NCBI RefSeq assembly: GCF_001183865.1
Contig: NZ_CP012020.1
Span: 2,723,839 to 2,787,838, forward strand
From: Methylophilus sp. TWE2
Lineage (GTDB): Bacteria; Pseudomonadota; Gammaproteobacteria; Burkholderiales; Methylophilaceae
Length of the DNA stretch: 64,000 bases
Direction of reading: 5' to 3'
The translations under genes were made by a program, and so were the position numbers. Below are positions 6,240 to 12,951 of this stretch, in pieces (the first letter of the stretch is position 1; each line of letters begins with the position of its first letter). The notes under the pieces were generated by a model. That model was not told the origin of the DNA. It was given only the letters and a program-made list of their open reading frames with translations, and searched no databases.

Positions 6240-7369
6240 AGACCCTCCTGTTCATGTGCAAAATGCAATTCCGCCTCATTTAGCCTGATCCACGGATAAG
6301 CTTGATCATCTGCCAGCCCGGCCTGTGACAACCATGTTGAATGCAAGCCAATAGGGTCGTAAATCAAGGCATCGGATTGTCGCAAAGAGGAATGATTATC
6401 CTGCTTGTTTACCGGCACACCAAGGGTCATCTCTGCCTTCAAACACTTGCCACTGGCTAACTGGATATAAGCCATATTGCCTGGTCCCACGCCCATCAAC
6501 CTTCCGCCACTCGCCTCTACAGCAATACGCGCCTTGCTCGTGAAATTCACCAGACGAACAGCATAACTCTGGCTGCGCACTTCTTCGAGTTTCATACAAA
6601 GACGCTGCAAGGCACTTTCTTCAAATTGTTTAGAAAACGAGTTAAATTCATTACCGGAAAGTTGTAGCAAGCTGGCCGTGGAGACTCTTGCGGAAGAGGT
6701 TGAATCAGGCCACGCCACCCTCATGACACTGATCCCTTTGGCCAGGGCCCGTCCAAATTCTGCATTAGTCCACCGGCGTTCAAAATAAGTGGGCGTGTCC
6801 AGCATCAGCAAGACATCTGCATCACATAGCCTATGCCATAACTGGTGGCTGAACTTTCGGTCCACCGTATTATCATCGTGATCAAGGAATACTTCGAACT
6901 GCCGTGCAGACAGCCTTTCAAATAATTGAGTCGCCGCCTCACTGAGCTCTTCCCGGCAATAACTTAAAAACACCTTACGCTGCTGGGCGAGCAGGCCGAC
7001 ACTTTGCAAAAGGGCAACGGCGACAGATTGCGCACCACCAACAGCATAATCAATATAGTCAAATGGAGCTAATAAAGGGGGAAGTTCGACAGGTGCTTGT
7101 TTAGCCTTAGAGACCACAGGCACAATGGGAATGCCACGCCGCAACAACTCTCTCAAATTAGAGAGGTGGGTATTTACACCTCCAAAAAAAACCACGGCAG
7201 AAGGTTGTAACTGGTGAGGCCTGAACTCGGCAGGAGAAATCTCCCAACCTACCTCATCACCCAAGCGCAAATTGATCGCTTCCAGAGTACTCTTTAAAGA
7301 TTTTTCTAATGCATGTATTTGAGCTTTGCTTGGCGCACCCAGCACAGCCAGTTGATAAAGAGCCGCCAT
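6236..7369 (-). CDS. TIR-domain protein with extra N- and C-terminal domains
   Basis: 377 residues from the ATG at 7367-7369, chosen because GGGGGGT lies 3-4 nt upstream; an in-frame TTG at 7381 is less likely. Residues 1-125 form an alpha/beta domain ('AVVFFGGVNTHLS'). Residues 131-225 are a TIR domain: 'KVFLSYCREE' as the first strand, 'FEVFLDHDD' and 'DVLLMLDTPTYFERRWTNAEF', where W200-x3-E204 supplies the candidate NADase glutamate. The C-terminal 150 residues are unassigned. It is first in the three-gene operon, with element copy 5 140 bp upstream. Likely an NAD-consuming or signal-producing enzyme; no partner effector such as SIR2 is encoded nearby. Confidence 0.8.
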   Translation of the reverse strand: MAALYQLAVLGAPSKAQIHALEKSLKSTLEAINLRLGDEVGWEISPAEFRPHQLQPSAVVFFGGVNTHLSNLRELLRRGIPIVPVVSKAKQAPVELPPLLAPFDYIDYAVGGAQSVAVALLQSVGLLAQQRKVFLSYCREELSEAATQLFERLSARQFEVFLDHDDNTVDRKFSHQLWHRLCDADVLLMLDTPTYFERRWTNAEFGRALAKGISVMRVAWPDSTSSARVSTASLLQLSGNEFNSFSKQFEESALQRLCMKLEEVRSQSYAVRLVNFTSKARIAVEASGGRLMGVGPGNMAYIQLASGKCLKAEMTLGVPVNKQDNHSSLRQSDALIYDPIGLHSTWLSQAGLADDQAYPWIRLNEAELHFAHEQEGL

Positions 7370-7507
7370 TTTACCCCCCAAAATACATCATTAAATTCAA
7401 TAAGCCCATCACCGAAATATCTTTAATTTTTTATCGTGAACAACAGCAAACCACAAACCATAGAAATTCGTGACAGCTATATTGTCTTACACGCATTGCA
7501 TCTCCCC

Positions 7508-7547
7508 TATCAGAGACATACTGAAATCCGTGTAGGAAACGGGTGAC
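7508..7547 (-). promoter_or_regulatory. Regional regulatory element, copy 5
   Basis: Core 7521-7547: CTGAAATCCG-TGTAGGA, ending GGGTGAC, with TATC nine bases earlier (7508-7511). Minus direction: GTC-N7-TCCTACA-N6-TCAG-N9-GATA. Both this copy and copy 1 carry GATAGGGGA at the same distance. It lies 140 bp upstream of the TIR / SLOG / TIR-like operon. Confidence 0.7.
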
Positions 7548-7572
7548 AAGAACGCGAGCATCCCACCAAAAC

Positions 7573-7607
7573 AAAAAGACTCAAGATGTGTCGCCTTGAG
7601 TCTTTTT
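7573..7607 (-). terminator. Bidirectional-looking terminator after the PilZ gene
   Basis: AAAAAGACTCAAG, a 9-nt loop, then CTTGAGTCTTTTT. The stem has 13 bp and T runs on both strands. It lies 15 bp past the PilZ stop codon on the minus strand and separates that gene from element copy 5. Confidence 0.8.
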
Positions 7608-7621
7608 GAATAGCAATATGG

Positions 7622-7963
7622 CTACCTTGCCATGACTGATTGAATTAATGTTTTATTTTCTGGCGGCACTTCGAGAAACTCAAGGTTTGTCCTAAACCCC
7701 CTCATGCCGCACAGCGAGGAAAAAATAACCCGGCAATCAAATCTGTAATGCCTAAGTCCTGAGCCGACAAACACTGGCACCTCCACATTACATAACTGGC
7801 CCGATTTGTATTGCTTATCGGCAAAAAGACTCATTCCCGTCATGGAAATGTCGTGCGTAAATACCGTATATTTTCTGCCCGTACTATCCACCAGCTGGGA
7901 TTTTTTGTGCCATGAACGACGATTTTGATCTACGGAGGTATGTTGGAAACTACTGTAAGACAT
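7622..7963 (-). CDS. PilZ domain protein
   Basis: 113 residues from the ATG at 7961-7963; a GTG at 7979-7981 would add six residues, and neither has a clear Shine-Dalgarno. The 'DISMTGMSL' segment matches the D/NxSxxG half of the cyclic-di-GMP-binding PilZ motif. The N-terminal 'NRRSWHKK' is a weak version of the RxxxR half, so ligand binding is not assured. There is no attached catalytic domain. It stands alone between two terminators, and no copy of the regional element is seen upstream. Confidence 0.7.
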   Translation of the reverse strand: MSYSSFQHTSVDQNRRSWHKKSQLVDSTGRKYTVFTHDISMTGMSLFADKQYKSGQLCNVEVPVFVGSGLRHYRFDCRVIFSSLCGMRGFRTNLEFLEVPPENKTLIQSVMAR

Positions 7964-7981
7964 GGAAAACGCACTGCTCAC

Positions 7982-8436
7982 TCAACGAGTGCCATATTAT
8001 ATGATGAGTTGCGATTTTTAACGCGTAAGACACGCGCTGGATAAGGTAAATAGCCTTTAAGAAACGACTGTCTATCCAGCACTAGCAAACAAGGCGACGT
8101 TAGAATCGAACCCCTAAAAGTAAAAAGGCACCTCAATTGAGATGCCTTTTTAGCACGGTACCAATATGCAAATTAGTGTATGCGGATAGGGAATGTTTGC
8201 CCCGCTTAAAATAAGTCACCCCACTTCAAACGGTCCTAGTGGCAACTCACGCCCTGAATAGAATCATGCTGGAAACTAACGGTATTTGATATGGGATAAA
8301 TTCCCGAATTTTCCAGGATTTCATAATGAAATCACTTGCAAGCTCAACGATTGACGTCAATTCATCGGGTACGTTGAGTGGCTTTAATTTCCACCACTAT
8401 TATGCCCATATTCAGTCTCTTATCTTAAAACCATTG
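7982..8436. other. Intergenic region with a terminator and a T-arm-like fragment
   Basis: No gene is supported here, although the arsR frame stays open back to an ATG at 8326. A hairpin terminator sits at 8122-8151. Just left of it, around 8100-8115, is a sequence resembling a tRNA T-arm read on the minus strand (TTCGATTC in a short inverted context). That resemblance is weak, but it is the left edge of the arsenic operon, and similar tRNA-end fragments occur at its right edge. Confidence 0.4.
8122..8151. terminator. Bidirectional hairpin terminator
   Basis: AAAAAGGCA-C-CTC-AATT-GAG-A-TGCCTTTTT: 9-bp outer stem, one mismatch, 3-bp inner stem, with A and T runs on both sides. It lies between the PilZ gene and the arsenic operon. 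No gene ends immediately beside it. Confidence 0.6.
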
Positions 8437-8472
8437 CATATTTTCTATATTTATGGAAATATAGAAAATATG
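8437..8472 (+). promoter_or_regulatory. ArsR operator: perfect 16-bp inverted repeat
   Basis: Left arm CATATTTTCTATATTT, spacer ATGG, and an exactly complementary right arm. The right arm ends in the ATG proposed as the arsR start (8470-8472). AT-rich dyads of this type are where ArsR-family repressors bind upstream of ars operons. The perfect symmetry over 36 bp is unusually long. Because it overlaps the start codon, the RNA form could also fold and hide the initiation site. Confidence 0.75.
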
Positions 8473-8811
8473 GACATTAAATCGGCAGTGACCCAACTCT
8501 CATCAATCGCTCAAGAGGCGCGCTTGGAGATATTCCGCTTGCTTGTTCAAGCAGGGATTGAAGGGCTACCAGCGGGAAGTATCGGGGAACAACTCAAGAT
8601 ACCGCCAAGCACGCTCTCTTTCCACCTTAAAGAGCTAAGCCATGCTGGACTGATTAACTCACGACAGGTCAGTAGGTTCATTTATTACACAGCTAACTAT
8701 GCTGCGATGAATGGCTTGCTTGCTTATCTTACTGAGAATTGCTGTGCTGGCGTATCTGAATGCTGCCCAGAGGTAACAAGCTGTCATCCAGAGAAAGGTA
8801 ACGAATCATGA
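8470..8811 (+). CDS. arsR: ArsR family arsenic-responsive repressor
   Basis: 113 residues from ATG 8470: winged helix-turn-helix with 'IPPSTLSFHLKELSHAGLI' as recognition region. A C-terminal Cys cluster (C91, C92, C98, C99, C105) resembles the As(III) site of Acidithiobacillus-type ArsR (Cys-Cys…Cys). The frame is open upstream to an ATG at 8326 that has AGGA in range, giving a 161-residue form. The shorter start is preferred because family members begin 'MDIKxAV' and the operator would otherwise lie inside the gene, but it has only a weak ribosome site. First gene of arsR-arsI-acr3-arsC. Confidence 0.9.
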   Translation: MDIKSAVTQLSSIAQEARLEIFRLLVQAGIEGLPAGSIGEQLKIPPSTLSFHLKELSHAGLINSRQVSRFIYYTANYAAMNGLLAYLTENCCAGVSECCPEVTSCHPEKGNES

Positions 8812-9266
8812 AACGTATGCATTTGCATATCTCCGTCGAGGACATCACTCAAAGTATTGGCTTTTATAGCCACCTCTTTGGCGCTTCTCCGACCGTTTCT
8901 AAGCCTGATTATGCGAAGTGGATGCTCAATGACCCGCTAGTAAATTTCGCCATTAGCAAGCGAGGTGGTAAAGCTGGCTTGGATCACATTGGCATTCAGG
9001 TTGAGCATGAGTCAGAGCTTGAAGAGATCAGACATCGTTTAGAAAAAGCCGAGCTTAGCTTGGTGACTGAAGAAGGGACAACCTGCTGCTATGCAAAGTC
9101 AGACAAACACTGGGTGCAAGACCCATCGGGGATTGCCTGGGAAACTTATCGCACATTAGATAGTGCACCTACATTCAACGGTCAAGAATCAACCGAAGCT
9201 GACGCAGCTTGCTGTGTTCCTGCCATTCAAAAAATTGAATTCACTACAAGAAAGAAGAGCTGCTAA
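8808..9266 (+). CDS. arsI: ArsI/CadI-type VOC protein (organoarsenical C-As lyase)
   Basis: 152 residues, vicinal-oxygen-chelate fold. Likely metal ligands are H5 (in MHLHIS), H60 and E112. The vicinal cysteines C93-C94 in 'TTCCYAKSDKHW' match the trivalent-arsenical binding pair of ArsI, which splits the carbon-arsenic bond of methylarsenite. Such genes are also annotated as cadmium-induced CadI. The start overlaps the arsR stop (ATGA). A C-terminal extension with a further Cys-Cys and a terminal Cys follows the core domain. Its place in an ars operon supports the arsenic role. Confidence 0.88.
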   Translation: MKRMHLHISVEDITQSIGFYSHLFGASPTVSKPDYAKWMLNDPLVNFAISKRGGKAGLDHIGIQVEHESELEEIRHRLEKAELSLVTEEGTTCCYAKSDKHWVQDPSGIAWETYRTLDSAPTFNGQESTEADAACCVPAIQKIEFTTRKKSC

Positions 9267-10313
9267 ATGAATGCTACCGCTCAACCCAGCCAGATCAGCA
9301 GCTTTGAACGCAACCTGACATGGTGGGTGCTTGGCTGCATTGTGGTCGGTATTGCATTAGGCCAAGTATTTCCCGGCTTCTTTCAAGCAGTAGGTGGCTT
9401 TAAGGTGGCAGAGGTAAATCTGCCTGTGGCTGTCCTGATATGGTTAATGATTATCCCCATGCTGCTAAAGATTGACTTCAAGACCATGGGCGATGTGCTG
9501 GCGCATAGCAAAGGCATAGGTGTCACCTTATTCATCAACTGGATAGTCAAGCCTTTTTCAATGGCCTTGCTGGCTTGGGTATTTATCCGTCACTTATTCG
9601 GTGACTTGCTGCCCGCAGACCAGATTGACAGCTATATAGCAGGCCTGATTCTGTTAGCTGCTGCGCCATGTACTGCCATGGTGTTTGTCTGGAGTGGCCT
9701 CTGTGGTGGTGAGCCTAAGTTTACGCTCTCACAAGTTGCATTGAATGATGCCATTATGCTGTTTGCCTTTGCGCCCCTGGTAGCGTTGTTATTGGGGCTG
9801 TCTAGCATTGTCGTTCCATGGGACACGCTTCTGACATCTCTAGTGCTATTTATCGTGGTCCCTGTTGTCCTCAGTCAATTTGTGCGTGAAGTTGTACTGG
9901 CAGGACGTCAGAAATCACTGGATGCATTACTTAAGCGTATTCAACCGGTTTCCCTGACGGCACTGCTTGCCACATTGGTATTGCTGTTTGGCTTTCAAGG
10001 TCAGCAGATCATTGCACAGCCCTTTGTTATTGCATTGTTAGCAGTGCCTATCATCATCCAGGTGTATTTCAACTCGATGCTGGCTTACTGGCTGAATAAA
10101 AAGCTGAAAGTGGCTCATTGTGTCGCAGCACCATCCGCCCTGATTGGTGCTTCAAACTTCTTTGAGCTGGCTGTCGCAACAGCGATCGCACTCTTTGGCT
10201 TTCACTCTGGTGCAGCGCTAGCCACCGTTGTCGGTGTACTCATTGAGGTGCCCGTCATGTTGTCTGTCGTTGCCATCGTTAATCGTAGCCGCCATTGGTA
10301 CGAGAACACCTAA
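9267..10313 (+). CDS. acr3: Acr3-type arsenite efflux permease
   Basis: 348 residues with about ten transmembrane segments. The conserved Acr3 elements are visible: 'AAAPCTAMVFVWS' with the essential Cys (C135), and 'GASNFFELAVATAIALFG' near the C-terminus. It exports As(III) across the inner membrane using the proton gradient. The ATG follows the arsI stop codon directly. This is the Acr3 family, not the unrelated E. coli ArsB. Confidence 0.93.
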   Translation: MNATAQPSQISSFERNLTWWVLGCIVVGIALGQVFPGFFQAVGGFKVAEVNLPVAVLIWLMIIPMLLKIDFKTMGDVLAHSKGIGVTLFINWIVKPFSMALLAWVFIRHLFGDLLPADQIDSYIAGLILLAAAPCTAMVFVWSGLCGGEPKFTLSQVALNDAIMLFAFAPLVALLLGLSSIVVPWDTLLTSLVLFIVVPVVLSQFVREVVLAGRQKSLDALLKRIQPVSLTALLATLVLLFGFQGQQIIAQPFVIALLAVPIIIQVYFNSMLAYWLNKKLKVAHCVAAPSALIGASNFFELAVATAIALFGFHSGAALATVVGVLIEVPVMLSVVAIVNRSRHWYENT

Positions 10314-10329
10314 CAATCGAAAGATATAC

Positions 10330-10809
10330 ATGAACATCCTATTTTTGTGTACAGGTAATTCCTGCCGCTCAATCCTCGCTGAAGCCACATTCAATGCCCT
10401 AGCACCAGAAGGCATGAAAGCAATGAGTGCGGGCAGCAAGCCTACCGGTGAAGTGCACCCCCGTTCTATCGCGTTGCTTAAGCGTGAAGGCATCGCTACT
10501 GAGGGTTATTACAGCAAGTCATGGGATAACCTACCAGTGACACCAGATATCGTGATTACAGTATGCAGCAATGCAGCGGGTGAGACCTGTCCAGCTTATC
10601 TTGGTAATGTGATAAGGGCGCATTGGGGAGTAGATGACCCAGCCAAAGCAACAGGCACTGATGCTGAAATTGATGCCTCATTCATCCAGGCTTACTCAAT
10701 ACTTCGCAAGCGTATTGAAGCATTCTTAAGTTTAAGCTCTGAATCGCTGGGTGACAAAGAGAAGCTAAAGCATGAGCTACAACGTATTGGTAAGATTGAA
10801 TCTATATAA
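10330..10809 (+). CDS. arsC: Arsenate reductase, low-molecular-weight phosphatase type
   Basis: 159 residues from the ATG at 10330, 16 bp after acr3; the frame is open further upstream inside acr3. P-loop C7-TGNSC-R13 binds arsenate. C79 and C87 in 'VCSNAAGETCP' are the cysteines that relay the disulfide, and the 'WGVDDPA' aspartate is the general acid. It reduces As(V) to As(III) for export by Acr3. Last gene of the operon. A 35-bp block made of a terminator piece fused to a tRNA 3'-end fragment follows 12 bp later. Confidence 0.93.
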   Translation: MNILFLCTGNSCRSILAEATFNALAPEGMKAMSAGSKPTGEVHPRSIALLKREGIATEGYYSKSWDNLPVTPDIVITVCSNAAGETCPAYLGNVIRAHWGVDDPAKATGTDAEIDASFIQAYSILRKRIEAFLSLSSESLGDKEKLKHELQRIGKIESI

Positions 10810-10821
10810 CATCCGCTACAA

Positions 10822-10856
10822 AACAAAAAAGCCCTCTGTGAGTCGAACACAGCACC
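10822..10856 (-). repeat. Truncated copy of the tRNA-Ile2 3' end joined to a terminator fragment
   Basis: Bases 10832-10856 are identical (25 of 25) to 12860-12884, the T-arm and acceptor side of the tRNA-Ile2 gene. The ten bases before them (10822-10831) match the start of the terminator just beyond that tRNA (12810-12819). The copy therefore equals the tRNA locus with 40 bp deleted between the two parts. Fragments like this are typical scars of integration at a tRNA 3' end. It marks the right edge of the arsenic operon. Confidence 0.7.
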
Positions 10857-10934
10857 TCCGAATAACTATATGCTAAAGTAATTCCAGCAGCACGTCTTTA
10901 CTATCAGTCATTAAACTAACAGCACAAAAAATAT

Positions 10935-11438
10935 ATGTCTCCACAACAACTCGTCGGCATTGCAATACGTATGTTCTCAATACTATTGGCAGTTATGTCC
11001 ATACCTTATTTGACTGGTATACCTGCTGCCTTAAGATCGCATGAAATGGAGGCATTTGCCTCAACTTCATTAATGATTGGTTTATCGTTTCTAGTCTTTG
11101 CAATAATTGCTTGGTTCTTCCCAATGATCATTGCCCATAAACTAGTTCCAAAAACCACATTCGAAAATCGTTTTGACACTCGCCCCGATGAAGTAGCAAC
11201 GGTTGCAATTGCGATTATCGGCTTATGGAGTGCCATTCATGCTGGACCTGATTTAGTTTCTTATTTGTTTCAAGCAAGTCTAAAGTCTGGCTCTAATTCT
11301 ATGTTCATGTCTTTAGGAGCCGAAGGAAAGGCGGATGTTTTCTTTTTATTATTAGAATTGATGATTGCGTTATTTTTTGTGTTCAAGGCACATAAAATTG
11401 CCAAGTTCATTACAAAGCCTTTTTCAGAATTGGATTGA
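10935..11438 (+). CDS. Membrane protein of unknown function
   Basis: 167 residues with about four hydrophobic segments (roughly 8-30, 44-68, 90-112 and 134-152). There is a polar loop after the second containing 'ENRFDTRPDEVAT'. No family is recognised. It lies between two tRNA-end or terminator repeats (10822-10856 and 11715-11747), which looks like cargo added at the tRNA-Ile2 site. No strong Shine-Dalgarno precedes the ATG, so the start is tentative. Confidence 0.6.
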   Translation: MSPQQLVGIAIRMFSILLAVMSIPYLTGIPAALRSHEMEAFASTSLMIGLSFLVFAIIAWFFPMIIAHKLVPKTTFENRFDTRPDEVATVAIAIIGLWSAIHAGPDLVSYLFQASLKSGSNSMFMSLGAEGKADVFFLLLELMIALFFVFKAHKIAKFITKPFSELD

Positions 11439-11450
11439 ATTTCTCACTTT

Positions 11451-11481
11451 CACGCCAAGCCGACATAACGGCCAACGATCT
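11451..11481 (+). repeat. 31-bp imperfect direct repeat, copy 1
   Basis: Begins CACGCCAAGCCGACATAACG. It matches 11828-11858 at 26 of 31 positions in the same orientation. The two copies are 377 bp apart and flank a stretch holding a terminator and a tiny lipoprotein-like frame. It is faintly like an integron attC half (contains GGCCAAC), but I could not find a paired core site. Confidence 0.4.
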
Positions 11482-11556
11482 CTGTCGGGATTACCCTCGT
11501 ATCAGACAGGCCCTAATTGCTTAGCTATGTTTCAAAGCGTGAGGCTATGGGCAGTA

Positions 11557-11649
11557 CTACCCGCTCACTTCAATCGATTCACCCGTAGTTGGAATACAGC
11601 CACTAATAATTAAAACCATGCAAATAAAAATAGGCCAGAAAATTCTCAT
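11557..11649 (-). CDS. Possible 30-residue lipoprotein
   Basis: A short frame starting MRIFWPIF, with a hydrophobic core and a lipobox-like ISGC at residues 16-19, followed by 11 polar residues to a stop. No good ribosome site is visible. It could be a small lipoprotein, or the front of one cut short by a stop. It is the only coding candidate in the otherwise empty 11439-11929 interval. Confidence 0.3.
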   Translation of the reverse strand: MRIFWPIFICMVLIISGCIPTTGESIEVSG

Positions 11650-11714
11650 TATTTTATTTTTTACTCTTAAGATGTAATCAAGAAACCAAACTTAATTTAG
11701 TTCAGCACTATAAC

Positions 11715-11747
11715 AACAAAAAAGACCCAAGGCGTTAACCTTGAGTC
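11715..11747 (-). terminator. Terminator identical to the one beyond tRNA-Ile2
   Basis: 33 bp identical to 12810-12842. Minus-strand reading: GACTCAAGG, loop TTAACG, CCTTGGGTC, then TTTTTT. It serves as the intrinsic terminator of the TPR gene, 180 bp past its stop codon. To its right, 11748-11785 again resembles a tRNA acceptor/T-arm end (GCCCACC … AATCGAAT), suggesting that a whole tRNA-end/terminator unit was duplicated here. Confidence 0.75.
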
Positions 11748-11827
11748 CCTCATGATGTACTGCCCACCTAGCAATCGAATCTAAATATCAACGACTAGAC
11801 ACACCCGCCTAGAAAACGCCAACGCTC

Positions 11828-11858
11828 CACGCTAAGCCAACATAAAGTCCAACGACCT
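11828..11858 (+). repeat. 31-bp imperfect direct repeat, copy 2
   Basis: Begins CACGCTAAGCCAACATAAAG. It is the partner of 11451-11481, with five mismatches. It lies between the terminator at 11715-11747 and the stop codon of the TPR gene. Confidence 0.4.
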
Positions 11859-11929
11859 GCACATTGAGCTAAAAGAAAATGAGTTTAGAAGCAAATGCAC
11901 CGTTGGTGCTTGAGATACCCAGAATATGT

Positions 11930-12757
11930 TTACCTTCGCTGAAGAGCTAGTATCCGCGCAGCTTGATTTTCTATCAGCCCAGCTTCTTCATCCCGATTAG
12001 TGGCCCTATAAAGTGCTGCTAGATTCTTTAAATTTGTGACTAAAGCTGGGTGATTGGGACCTAGTGCCTTCGTCATGATGATCAACGAGCGCTTATAGAG
12101 TGGCTCCGCTGTAGCATAGTTTCCTGTAGCTACATATAGAGCAGCTAAGTTATTGAGAGACGTAGCTACACTAGGGTGGTCAGCTCCATGTACTTTCACT
12201 AATATCTTTAAAGAGCGGTAATAAAGCGGCTCTGCTTCCCTGTAATTACTCTGCTTATCGTAAATTCCTGCCAGATTATTCAAAGTTATGGCTACCTCGG
12301 GATGGTCTGGGCCTAAGGCACTCTCTCTAATCTGCAATGCCTGCTTGTACAGCGGCTCTGCTTTACCAAAGTCAGCCTCAGCCGCATATAGACCAGCAAG
12401 ATTGTGCGCTATTATGGCTACATTAGGATGGCTGGAACCAAGCACTGCCTGATTGATCGCCAGTGATCGTTTATAAAGCGGTTCGGCCTTGGAAAATTCG
12501 CTTTTTCTTTCGTACATTCCCGCAACGTTGTTCAGGCTGGTAGCAACATGGATACTATCAGGGCCAAAACGTTGTTCTGCAAACTCTAACGATTTTTGAG
12601 CAACAACCATAGCCTGATCGAACTTGCCCGCCTGGTGTAACTGCATAAATTCGTAATTGATATTTGTCCACTCTGCGTCTGCATCCTGTGCATAAACGAT
12701 AGAAAGCTGCATGCAAAGAAAGATAAAAATCAAAATACGGAATCTTTTGCTTATCAT
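11930..12757 (-). CDS. Secreted kinesin-light-chain-type TPR protein
   Basis: 275 residues from the ATG at 12755-12757, with GGA six bases upstream; two in-frame TTG codons just before it are less likely. The signal peptide ends near 'VYAQ'. It is followed by five to six 42-residue tetratricopeptide repeats of the kinesin-light-chain/NPHP3 style: 'AEPLYKRSLxI', 'LGxxHPxVAxxLNNLAxLY'. These are protein-protein scaffolds; partners are unknown. It lies immediately beyond the tRNA-Ile2 gene and ends at a duplicated terminator, so it belongs to the accessory block. Confidence 0.85.
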   Translation of the reverse strand: MISKRFRILIFIFLCMQLSIVYAQDADAEWTNINYEFMQLHQAGKFDQAMVVAQKSLEFAEQRFGPDSIHVATSLNNVAGMYERKSEFSKAEPLYKRSLAINQAVLGSSHPNVAIIAHNLAGLYAAEADFGKAEPLYKQALQIRESALGPDHPEVAITLNNLAGIYDKQSNYREAEPLYYRSLKILVKVHGADHPSVATSLNNLAALYVATGNYATAEPLYKRSLIIMTKALGPNHPALVTNLKNLAALYRATNRDEEAGLIENQAARILALQRR

Positions 12758-12809
12758 CAACAATCCTTTAAGCTATTTTTATAATGATATTAAAGTCTAC
12801 ACTAACCAA

Positions 12810-12842
12810 AACAAAAAAGACCCAAGGCGTTAACCTTGAGTC
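12810..12842 (-). terminator. Terminator after tRNA-Ile2
   Basis: Hairpin GACTCAAGG / CCTTGGGTC on the minus strand followed by six T, 11 bp past the encoded CCA of the tRNA. It is identical over 33 bp to the terminator at 11715-11747, and a 10-bp piece recurs at 10822-10831. Confidence 0.85.
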
Positions 12843-12852
12843 TCTCTATTAA

Positions 12853-12931
<79 letters not shown>

Positions 12932-12951
12932 GGAAAGCGTGGGATTATAAA

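Noticed and set aside
10228..10329. N-terminal extension of arsC inside acr3
   Set aside because: The low-molecular-weight phosphatase family starts at 'MNILFLCTGNSC'; the extra frame only reads through the acr3 end in another phase.
11451..11858. Integron cassette reading of the 31-bp repeats
   Set aside because: Each repeat contains an RYYYAAC-like core, but I found no partner GTTRRRY core at a suitable distance, no integrase, and no cassette array.
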